A stretch of DNA of 9,563 nucleotides from contig JADFVM010000191.1 of the NCBI GenBank assembly GCA_015222555.1, positions 1-9,563 on the forward strand, written 5' to 3'. The notes under the pieces are model-generated. The model searched no databases. It worked only from the letters and a program-made list of their open reading frames with translations, and was not told the origin of the DNA. The translations under genes were made by a program, and so were the position numbers. The stretch comes from Pseudomonadota bacterium. Its GTDB lineage: Bacteria > Desulfobacterota > JADFVX01. Below, in pieces: positions 1 through 7,124 of the stretch (positions are counted from its first letter, which is position 1; each line of letters begins with the position of its first letter).

Positions 1-102
1 CATATTGCACAATTTGCACCAGGAGAAGCTCTTGTAGGAGCCGCTGGTCCTGATGATGCGGCTACTCTTATCTCTCTGCAGCTTCATGCAAAGTTCAACT
101 AG
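1..102 (+). CDS. C-terminal end of a probable outer-membrane beta-barrel protein (partial)
   Basis: An open frame enters from the left edge and ends at TAG (100-102), giving the last 33 residues of a protein. The final stretch, ISLQLHAKFN, alternates hydrophobic (I, L, L, A, F) and polar residues and has Phe next to last. This is the look of a closing transmembrane beta-strand of an outer-membrane protein, so a porin-like protein in the outer membrane is the best guess. A strong terminator follows 36 nt later, which supports this as a true gene end. The fragment is too short to name a family; a periplasmic protein with a beta-rich C-terminus is the alternative. Confidence 0.55.
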   Translation, partial: HIAQFAPGEALVGAAGPDDAATLISLQLHAKFN

Positions 103-138
103 TCTGAGTTAAGTAAATAGACTAAAAGATCTTTTTAA

Positions 139-169
139 CCCCGTGGGAGAAATCTCACGGGGTTTTTTT
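139..169 (+). terminator. Rho-independent terminator of the upstream gene
   Basis: A 10-bp stem (CCCCGTGGGA paired with TCTCACGGGG, one G-T wobble) closes a GAAA tetraloop and is followed directly by seven T (163-169). This is a textbook intrinsic terminator and ends the transcript of the gene finishing at 102. Confidence 0.92.
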
Positions 170-180
170 ATTTTTTGTTT

Positions 181-239
181 TATGTAGGGCAGGCCTTTAG
201 ATCTTCTTGTTCAACATGGCTTAAGGCCTGCCCTACGTA
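181..239. repeat. Palindromic intergenic repeat, GTAGGGCAGGCCTT arms
   Basis: Arms 181-197 and 223-239 are inverted repeats of 17 bp with one wobble mismatch (position 183 against 237). The core GTAGGGCAGGCCTT is perfectly complementary to AAGGCCTGCCCTAC, and the loop is 25 nt. It lies just after the terminator at 139-169 and has no T-tract, so it is not needed as a second terminator. Size, position and symmetry fit a REP-like or MITE-like dispersed element. Only one copy is in this window, so dispersal is inferred. Confidence 0.7.
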
Positions 240-392
240 ATTCCTAAATGAGTCATCACAATTTTTCCCACTTCTTTTTATAGTTCCAATCGGTCAAATC
301 CTGAAGTAATCCTGAGGCTAAAAACATTATTAGCTTCTAGATTACTATGATTACTACCGATTTATTCTTAGAGAATCAATCAAAACTTATGA

Positions 393-578
393 AGGTCTGA
401 TGGGTATTTTAGCACTGACTACGGAATCCACTGGACTGAGATAGGTGAGGATTTAAGTATAGAAGGTCTCCTTCGTGGAGTACCGGCGTCTCAATCAAAA
501 AAGTTAGGCAGCGATAACAATATCGTACGTTTTCTATTGACAATCTCCAGTGTAGATTCTATATTTTTTGAATTTTAA
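393..578 (+). pseudogene. Remnant of a DUF2442 protein (C-terminal part only)
   Basis: A frame that is open from 393, after a TGA at 390-392, to TAA at 576-578 encodes, in 411-503, residues reading YGIHWTEIGEDLSIEGLLRG. This closely matches the hallmark C-terminal segment of DUF2442 proteins (GIHW, then EDLS-EGLL-G). The N-terminal half of such proteins (about 80-90 residues in total) is missing. The frame has no start codon with a ribosome binding site, and nothing comparable is readable upstream. The tail runs into the promoter of the next gene (537-565), so that promoter may have arisen in, or been joined to, the decayed gene. DUF2442 genes often sit beside DUF4160 genes in toxin-antitoxin-like pairs; no partner is visible here. 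The family call rests on motif recall. Confidence 0.6.
537..565 (+). promoter_or_regulatory. Sigma70 promoter of the carbonic anhydrase gene
   Basis: TTGACA (537-542) and TATATT (560-565) are separated by exactly 17 bp, a near-consensus sigma70 promoter. Transcription would start near 572, leaving a leader of about 35 nt that carries GGAGG at 595-599. A small dyad, CGATA-ACAA-TATCG (512-525), lies just upstream of the -35 box and could be an operator; that role is inferred from position only. Confidence 0.8.
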
Positions 579-606
579 AATTCATAAAGACCATGGAGGC
601 AATAAA

Positions 607-1389
607 GTGAAACCTAATAAATCAATTCTGCTTTCCGCTATGATAGCCATATCATCATTACTGATATCAACAAGCGCAATGGCCAGTTCAGATAAACATG
701 ACAAGGGGCATTCTGCCCATTGGAGCTATGATGGATCCACTGGGCCAAGTCACTGGGGTGACCTTAAAAAAGAATACGCTGCATGTAAAGAGGGAAAAAG
801 CCAGTCACCCATTGACATCACAGGTGCCGTTAAGGCTGACCTGCAGGCAATTGAACTTAATTACAGCGATTCAACATTAAAGGTTCTCAATAACGGCCAT
901 GCTATTCAGGTTAATTACGGCGAGGGAAGCTACGCTGTCATTGGAGGGAAAAGATATGACCTCCTTCAGTTCCACTTCCATGGACCAAGTGAAAATACCA
1001 TAGACGGCAAAGGCTATCCCCTGGAGGCCCACCTTGTTCATAAATCTGAAGATGGTGAACTTGCTGTTATTGGCGTCGTATTTAAAGAGGGAAAGAAAAA
1101 TAGTTTAATCCAGAAAATATGGGATTATATTCCCAACAAAGCAGGACATGAAATGACATACCTGGGCCTTAATGTAAATGCAAAGGATCTTCTGCCGGCA
1201 GACAAGACCTATTATCACTTCTCCGGGTCGCTGACTACACCACCCTGCAGTGAGGGCGTCAGCTGGAACGTGATGACCACACCCATTGAAGTATCTTCTC
1301 AACAAATGAGAAGATTTTCTTCTTTTTACAAGATGAATGCAAGACCGGTACAAGCGCTTAACGAAAGAGTTATTCAGGTTAGCAAATAA
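607..1389 (+). CDS. cah: Periplasmic alpha-class carbonic anhydrase
   Basis: The product interconverts CO2 and bicarbonate using a zinc ion. The GTG start at 607 is chosen because GGAGG sits 7 nt upstream (595-599), the product then begins with a classic signal peptide (MKPNKSILLSAM..., predicted cleavage after AMA at residue 26), and an upstream TTG at 568 would fall before the predicted transcription start. The mature enzyme is periplasmic; the total of 260 residues is normal for bacterial members. Visible alpha-class features are the zinc ligands His123 and His125 (QFHFHGPSEN) and His142 (EAHLVH), the gatekeeper Glu129, the proton-shuttle His98 in NNGHAI, the LTTPPC segment (Thr210/Thr211), and Cys60 and Cys214, which form the conserved disulfide in exported members. 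It appears monocistronic, with its own promoter and a weak hairpin behind it. Confidence 0.96.
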   Translation: MKPNKSILLSAMIAISSLLISTSAMASSDKHDKGHSAHWSYDGSTGPSHWGDLKKEYAACKEGKSQSPIDITGAVKADLQAIELNYSDSTLKVLNNGHAIQVNYGEGSYAVIGGKRYDLLQFHFHGPSENTIDGKGYPLEAHLVHKSEDGELAVIGVVFKEGKKNSLIQKIWDYIPNKAGHEMTYLGLNVNAKDLLPADKTYYHFSGSLTTPPCSEGVSWNVMTTPIEVSSQQMRRFSSFYKMNARPVQALNERVIQVSK

Positions 1390-1398
1390 TTGATATAC

Positions 1399-1430
1399 GG
1401 TGCGCTTCGCCAAAGGAGCGCGCCGCCTTT
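1399..1430 (+). terminator. Weak candidate terminator after the carbonic anhydrase gene
   Basis: GGTGCGCT (1399-1406) pairs with AGCGCGCC (1417-1424) with one G-T wobble around a 10-nt loop. Only a short T-run (CCTTT) follows, so termination would be inefficient. Its place 10 nt after the stop codon is the main support. Confidence 0.4.
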
Positions 1431-1471
1431 AACCTACCCACTTTTTAAGTCTCCCCTTTCTTTTGTATATA

Positions 1472-1645
1472 CTACTGCCGAATCAAATCCGCTTTTAACT
1501 CATCTAAACCGTCAAGATGCCACATATCGTTGACTTTACGTGATATCTTGTTAAAATAAACTATCTTATTTCGTATTTTAATTGATCCCATTAATCCGGT
1601 AATTATATTTGCGATAATTTCATTTAACTTTAATACCCCCTCCAA
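1472..1645 (-). other. Possible small ORF or gene remnant, minus strand
   Basis: A minus-strand frame from a possible TTG at 1645 to TAG at 1472 gives about 57 residues, ending in NDMWHLDGLDELKADLIRQ. The composition is protein-like (mixed hydrophobic and charged residues, no low-complexity run), but there is no recognised domain. The ribosome binding site is not convincing, and its 5' end lies inside the folded repeat at 1634-1711. It is convergent with the carbonic anhydrase gene. It may be a true small gene, the tail of a decayed gene, or chance. Confidence 0.25.
1582..1609 (+). promoter_or_regulatory. Possible sigma70 promoter for the acetyl-CoA synthetase unit
   Basis: TTGATC (1582-1587) and TATATT (1604-1609) are spaced 16 bp apart. 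If used, transcription would begin near 1616 and give a leader of about 130 nt that includes the folded repeat at 1634-1711. The surroundings are A/T-rich, so chance matches are easy. Confidence 0.35.
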
Positions 1646-1711
1646 ACCTTCCCTTATATAAGGGGAGGTGCTAATACTCCTCCTCTTGAAGCCAGAGGGG
1701 ATTAGGGGGCC
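1634..1711. repeat. Multi-hairpin intergenic repeat upstream of the acetyl-CoA synthetase gene
   Basis: Two hairpins lie side by side: 1647-1655 with 1660-1668 (9 bp, one wobble, ATAT loop), and 1680-1686 with 1694-1700 (7 bp, one wobble, 7-nt loop). They are enclosed by CCCCC at 1636-1640 and GGGGG at 1705-1709, giving a branched fold. Such C-tract/G-tract elements with internal palindromes are typical of dispersed REP-like or MITE-like repeats. The element ends 22 nt before the GGAGG of the next gene, so it would be transcribed as part of its leader if the promoter is upstream. Confidence 0.6.
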
Positions 1712-1744
1712 TTAGATAAAAACATCAATTCTGGAGGTTTTTTT

Positions 1745-3700
<1,956 letters not shown>

Positions 3701-3702
3701 AT

Positions 3703-4338
3703 TTGGTTATTATAGGTGACATTCACGGTTGCATAAAAAGCCTGAAAAAGCTGCTTTCAATCATTCCAAAGGATAGGGAAATCTATTCTGTGGGGGATCT
3801 CATAGATAGAGGGCCGGACCCTAAAAGTGTCGTATCTTTATGCAGGGACCAGGGGATAAGACCGGTCATGGGTAATCACGAGCATCTTCTTCTAGACTAC
3901 CTTGATGGCTCATCTTTGTACGGCCCCGGTGTTTTCATGGCCAATGGTGGGCAATCTACACTGTTAAGCTATGGCCATAAAATCTCGGGAGATCACCTTG
4001 ATTTTTTTTCCACACTCCCCCTGTACATTGAGACAAAATATTTTTTTCTCTCCCATGCCGGGATACACCCTTCCATGACAATAGAAAAGGCCTGCGACGT
4101 CAACAAAAGAAATGCATTGAATATACTGTGGAACAGGGGAAGGTTAGCAAATTTTAGAAAACCGCAGGTCATACAGGTCATAGGACATTCACCTGTAACG
4201 AAACCGCTTAAATATAGAAGTAATGATGAAACATATGGCATCAATATTGACACCGGCTGTGTTTATCCCGCAATGGGCAAGTTGACGGCCATCTCTTTTC
4301 CGGAAAGGCAGATATATCAGGTAGCTTGCGAGGATTAA
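3703..4338 (+). CDS. PPP-family metallophosphatase (PrpA/ApaH-like serine/threonine phosphatase)
   Basis: This is a dinuclear-metal phosphoesterase of the calcineurin-like fold. The 211 residues carry the PPP signature blocks in order: GDIHG (5-9), GDLIDRGP (31-38), GNHE (57-60), SHAG (117-120) and the late IGHSP (160-164). They supply the metal-binding and catalytic Asp, His and Asn residues. The TTG at 3703 is taken as the start because it puts the first beta-strand (VIIGDIHG) at the N-terminus, as in relatives. It lies 2 nt after the acs stop, behind a purine-rich stretch in the end of acs, which suggests translational coupling. The length matches the short bacterial protein phosphatases (about 215 residues) better than ApaH (about 280). 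Substrates could be phosphoproteins or nucleotides such as diadenosine polyphosphates; the sequence does not decide. Confidence 0.88.
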   Translation: MVIIGDIHGCIKSLKKLLSIIPKDREIYSVGDLIDRGPDPKSVVSLCRDQGIRPVMGNHEHLLLDYLDGSSLYGPGVFMANGGQSTLLSYGHKISGDHLDFFSTLPLYIETKYFFLSHAGIHPSMTIEKACDVNKRNALNILWNRGRLANFRKPQVIQVIGHSPVTKPLKYRSNDETYGINIDTGCVYPAMGKLTAISFPERQIYQVACED

Positions 4339-4487
4339 ATTAGTATTGCGAGCAATCTTTTAACGCCTAGGAGCCTGTCGGACTTAGGGGATACCTCTTA
4401 CCCCTCCAAAAAAATATCCTCGAATTACTTGACATTCACTGGAACGACCATTGAAAAGAGAACTTTTCCAGAGAAATCAATCAACCA

Positions 4488-4507
4488 CCCCGCCGCAAGC
4501 CGCGGGG
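4488..4507. repeat. GC-rich palindromic repeat CCCCGC...GCGGGG
   Basis: CCCCGC (4488-4493) pairs with GCGGGG (4502-4507); after one C-C mismatch an inner GC/GC pair closes on AA. The 22 bases 4491-4512 match the reverse complement of 6851-6872 at 19 positions. This makes it one of two copies of a dispersed repeat in this window, in opposite orientations. Confidence 0.6.
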
Positions 4508-4537
4508 AATGCACCCGCTAGGGATTCAATAAATTCG

Positions 4538-4572
4538 AGGGGGCCAGAGCAGCCTCCTTTTTTAATTTTTTT
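4538..4572 (+). terminator. Intrinsic terminator-like hairpin abutting the miaA start codon
   Basis: AGGGGGC (4538-4544) pairs with GCCTCCT (4552-4558), 7 bp with one G-T wobble, around the loop CAGAGCA. It is followed by TTTTT, AA and seven more T up to the ATG at 4573. It could end the acs/phosphatase transcript. Because only 14 nt separate the stem from the miaA ATG, no promoter fits in between, so a working terminator here would have to be conditional or leaky for miaA to be expressed from upstream. Confidence 0.6.
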
Positions 4573-5496
4573 ATGAAAAATAAACACAAATGCAATTTAA
4601 TTGTCATCCTCGGGCCTACCGCTTCAGGGAAAACATCCCTTGCAGCACGTCTGGCGAAAGAACTCCATTCAGAAATCATCTCGGCCGACTCCAGACAGGT
4701 CTATATCGGCATGGATATCGGGACAGGTAAGGACCTTGATGAATATATTGTAGAGGGCGAGACCATCCCCCATCATCTCATTGATATTGTTGAGCCTTCC
4801 CATGAGTTCAGTGTTTTTGAATACCAGAAGCGGTTCTTCGAAGTTTTTAATGAGCTTTCTGAAAAGGGAATTACCCCCGTCATGGTGGGTGGTACAGGCT
4901 TATATATCGAGTCTGTTTTAAAAGGCTACGCCCTGGCAGAGGTTCCAACTAACGAAAAGCTTCGCAAGTCACTTGAAAAATCTTCCATTCAGTCCCTTGC
5001 TGAAAGGTTAAGGGATCTCAACCCTCAACTTCACAATACGACAGACCTGCTGGATAGAAATCGACTCGTCAGGGCAATTGAAATTGCAGATTTTACCAAA
5101 AACAATGGTATCAAGGAACAAAGACCAGAAATCCATCCTTTGGTTCTTGGTATTCGTTGGGACAGGAAAATTTTAAGAGAAAGAATCACCCGCCGCCTAA
5201 AGGAACGATTGAACTCTGGCATGACTGAAGAGGTTGAAGCTCTCCATGCTTCTGGCATAAGCTGGGAGAAAATTGATTTTTTTGGCCTGGAATATCGCTA
5301 CATAGGCCAATTTCTGCAAGGCAAGATAAACTATAATGATATGTTCCAGAAACTTAATTCAGCAATTCACAAGTTTGCAAAAAGGCAGGAAACCTGGTTC
5401 CGGCGCATGGAAAAGCAGGGGATAAAGATACACTGGGTAGAGGATGCGGATTATGACACATTAAAATCCCTGGTATTCAATGAATTGTCCGCCTGA
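4573..5496 (+). CDS. miaA: tRNA dimethylallyltransferase MiaA
   Basis: MiaA transfers a dimethylallyl group to N6 of A37 next to the anticodon of tRNAs that read codons beginning with U, the first step of i6A/ms2i6A synthesis. The 307 residues are the usual family length. Visible are the P-loop GPTASGKT (14-21), SADSRQVYIGMDIGTGK (37-53), where most relatives have DSMQVY and GTAK, the IPHHLIDI substrate segment (65-72), GGTGLYI (106-112), and the C-terminal tRNA-binding KRQETWFRR (270-278). The ATG at 4573 fits the family N-terminus, but only T-rich sequence precedes it and there is no Shine-Dalgarno motif at normal spacing. The gene overlaps the following glycosyltransferase gene by 17 nt. 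The product call is firm; the translation signal is odd. Confidence 0.96.
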   Translation: MKNKHKCNLIVILGPTASGKTSLAARLAKELHSEIISADSRQVYIGMDIGTGKDLDEYIVEGETIPHHLIDIVEPSHEFSVFEYQKRFFEVFNELSEKGITPVMVGGTGLYIESVLKGYALAEVPTNEKLRKSLEKSSIQSLAERLRDLNPQLHNTTDLLDRNRLVRAIEIADFTKNNGIKEQRPEIHPLVLGIRWDRKILRERITRRLKERLNSGMTEEVEALHASGISWEKIDFFGLEYRYIGQFLQGKINYNDMFQKLNSAIHKFAKRQETWFRRMEKQGIKIHWVEDADYDTLKSLVFNELSA

Positions 5497-6838
5497 AGTC
5501 TCCAAATACCTGAATAAATTTGCTGAGACAAAAAAGTGGTCTCTTGTTGCCCGGTCAAGGGATAATATTGATCAGGTCGTCGTCATCCCGGCGCTGGCTG
5601 AGAGGGACAACATTTTTAAAACACTTGCAAATCTCGCCCGAAATTCCCCTTCTGAACTAAAAAAAACACTGGTCATCTGCGTCATCAATAACCGTGCAAA
5701 GGGCTTTTCTTCAAAAGAGGATGTCAATAACAATCAGGATACCCTCACCTGCTTGTCTTACCTTCTTTCAAAGAATCTGTTCTCTGATGATATATCAAAG
5801 AATGTTATATCAGCTGATCTCAACCAAATAAGACAGAGTGGCATGAGGCTGGCCTACGTGGATGCCTCTTCCCCGGGGCTGGAGCTGCCGGAAAACGGTG
5901 GAGTAGGCCTGGCAAGAAAAATCGGCATGGACCTGAGTCTGACAGCCTTTTACTACAACTCCAAAAGAGAAAAGCTGATAATTTCACTCGATGCCGACAC
6001 CCTTGTTGAAGATAACTATTTGCAGGCCCTCAGGGAATATTTTGACAGGGAAAGAGCGGCCTGCGCCGTTATTTCCTACCGGCACCAGATACCTGAGGAT
6101 GAACTAAATCAAAGCGCTATCTGCAGTTATGAACTCTTTCTTCGATACTACGTTATGGGGCTAAACTACGCTGGTTCACCCTATGCATTTCATACCATCG
6201 GGTCCACCATGGCATGCACCTCTAAGGCTTATCTTGCCGTGGGGGGGATGAACAAAAAAGAGGCGGCCGAAGATTTTTATTTCCTGCAAAAGCTGGCAAA
6301 ATACGACAATATGGGCCAAGTTCATTCAACCACTGTTTACCCCTCGGCAAGGATCTCTCACAGGGTGCCCTTCGGGACGGGAAAGAAAATGAAGGAGATG
6401 TTAGTAGAGAAAGAAAGTGATATCCCCTTTTACAACTACAATTCATTTATAATACTAAAAAAATTTTTACGCCTCATAGGAAGGTCTGCAAATGAAAACC
6501 TTTGCGGCAAAGATCTCTTGAGTCGCTGCTGTCAAATTGATCTTTCTCTGGGCGATTACCTGAAATCAAATGTCTTTGATGAACTGTGGGATAAATTAAA
6601 AAAGAACAGTCCCCATGGTTATGGACTTCTGAAACATTTTCACAGCTGGTTTGATGCCTTCAGGACATTAAAGTTAATTCATTATCTGCGTGATCATGGT
6701 TATGAAACAATGGATATGTTTACTGCCTATGATGGCATTCTTGCACTTAGGCGGGAAGATGCGACAGAAAAAACGGAAGAGGAACTATTCCAACAAAAAG
6801 CCAGATTAAAATTACTGGAGAGGATCAGAGGAATTTAA
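5480..6838 (+). CDS. Soluble glycosyltransferase, GT-A fold, family 2-like
   Basis: The 452-residue product looks like a nucleotide-sugar-dependent glycosyltransferase. Residues 32-50 (QVVVIPALAERDNIFKTLA) form the first nucleotide-binding strand and helix of the GT-A fold. ISLDADTLVEDNYLQAL (168-184) holds the DXD metal/nucleotide site (Asp171, Asp173), and AAEDFYFLQKLAK (262-274) supplies the ED pair of the catalytic base motif. GVGLARKIGMD (141-151) and the GSTMACTSKAYLAVGG stretch (241-256) fit the acceptor side. An alpha-helical C-terminal region of about 130 residues has no recognised motif. No signal peptide or membrane segment is visible, so it should be cytosolic. The ATG at 5480 lies within the end of miaA, shifted one frame, without a good ribosome binding site, so coupled translation is likely. 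Donor and acceptor are unknown. Confidence 0.8.
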   Translation: MNCPPEVSKYLNKFAETKKWSLVARSRDNIDQVVVIPALAERDNIFKTLANLARNSPSELKKTLVICVINNRAKGFSSKEDVNNNQDTLTCLSYLLSKNLFSDDISKNVISADLNQIRQSGMRLAYVDASSPGLELPENGGVGLARKIGMDLSLTAFYYNSKREKLIISLDADTLVEDNYLQALREYFDRERAACAVISYRHQIPEDELNQSAICSYELFLRYYVMGLNYAGSPYAFHTIGSTMACTSKAYLAVGGMNKKEAAEDFYFLQKLAKYDNMGQVHSTTVYPSARISHRVPFGTGKKMKEMLVEKESDIPFYNYNSFIILKKFLRLIGRSANENLCGKDLLSRCCQIDLSLGDYLKSNVFDELWDKLKKNSPHGYGLLKHFHSWFDAFRTLKLIHYLRDHGYETMDMFTAYDGILALRREDATEKTEEELFQQKARLKLLERIRGI

Positions 6839-6850
6839 TCGCCTGGAGTT

Positions 6851-6986
6851 GAATTCCCCGCAGCTTGCTGCGTTTCGTCATTCCCGTACCGTATGTGGCA
6901 TAAACTTCGCGGGAATCCAGCCATTTACAAATCTGGATTCCGGGTCAACCCGGAATGACAACCAAATACCCCGTCAATTTGCTGCG
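6851..6986. repeat. Composite intergenic repeat: truncated palindrome plus an 83-bp inverted-repeat element
   Basis: The left part, 6851-6872, is a half palindrome (CGCAGC-TT-GCTGCG, 6859-6872) whose expected closing GGGG is missing. It matches the reverse complement of 4491-4512 at 19 of 22 bases. The main part, 6877-6959, is bounded by GTCATTCC and GGAATGAC. Inside, GGAATCCAG (6912-6920) pairs with CTGGATTCC (6933-6941), and ATTCCGGG-TCAA-CCCGGAAT (6937-6956) is a perfect hairpin. This resembles the widespread 'CATTCC...GGAATGAC' dispersed intergenic element. TTGCTGCG occurs at 6865-6872 and again at 6979-6986, on either side. A frame through this stretch (6849-7091) is not treated as a gene. 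Confidence 0.7.
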
Positions 6987-7087
6987 GCGTTGTTTATTTC
7001 CGAAACTTTCTCCTTTTTTATTAATCTAAACTTTAAAATGTACCAATCTATCTTCCCTAAACCAACAAAGAGCTTAAAATATTTATC

Positions 7088-7120
7088 TTGACTTTAAATT
7101 CATTGATTGGTAGTTACTAT
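7088..7120 (+). promoter_or_regulatory. Possible long-spacer promoter of the metal-efflux cluster
   Basis: TTGACT (7088-7093) is followed by TACTAT (7115-7120) with a 21-bp gap; a 17-bp spacing would give only the poor TAGTTA (7111-7116). Overlong spacers are typical of promoters activated by MerR-family metal sensors (19-20 bp), but this gap is even longer and no clear CueR-type dyad is visible. The -10 candidate is 4 nt before the ATG at 7125, which would leave almost no leader. Confidence 0.25.
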
Positions 7121-7124
7121 AAAT

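Larger units (their letters stand above)
4418..4572 (+). promoter_or_regulatory. Attenuator-like structured leader of miaA (candidate)
   Basis: CCTCGAATT (4418-4426) is perfectly complementary to AATTCGAGG (4532-4540). The 3' arm overlaps the left arm of the terminator-like hairpin at 4538-4558 by 3 nt (A4538, G4539, G4540), so the two helices compete, as terminator and antiterminator do. Between the arms are a small hairpin, GAAAAG-AGAA-CTTTTC (4453-4468), and a GC-rich hairpin (4488-4507). The region does not match a riboswitch class I recognise. A regulatory role is inferred from geometry alone; an insertion element with 9-bp terminal inverted repeats is the main alternative. Confidence 0.4.

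Noticed and set aside
256..327. Minus-strand frame of 23 residues ending in DLTDWNYKKKWEKL
   Set aside because: It looks protein-like but is too short, has no ribosome binding site and no recognised motif; possibly the tail of a decayed gene.
568..606. Upstream TTG start extending the carbonic anhydrase by 13 residues
   Set aside because: It lies before the predicted transcription start, spoils the signal peptide, and the GTG at 607 has a well-spaced GGAGG.
4362..4384. GCCTAGGAGCCTGTCGGACT considered as an insertion-sequence end
   Set aside because: It recalls terminal repeats of some elements, but no matching inverted end or transposase remnant is present in the window.
4429..4457. TTGACA at 4429-4434 as a miaA promoter
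   Set aside because: The sequence 16-18 bp downstream (TTGAAA/TGAAAA) is a poor -10 box, and such a transcript would still have to pass the hairpin at 4538-4558.
6849..7091. An 80-codon plus-strand open frame after the glycosyltransferase gene
   Set aside because: It begins at TTG without a ribosome binding site, runs through the palindromic repeat (6851-6986) and has no protein-like pattern.
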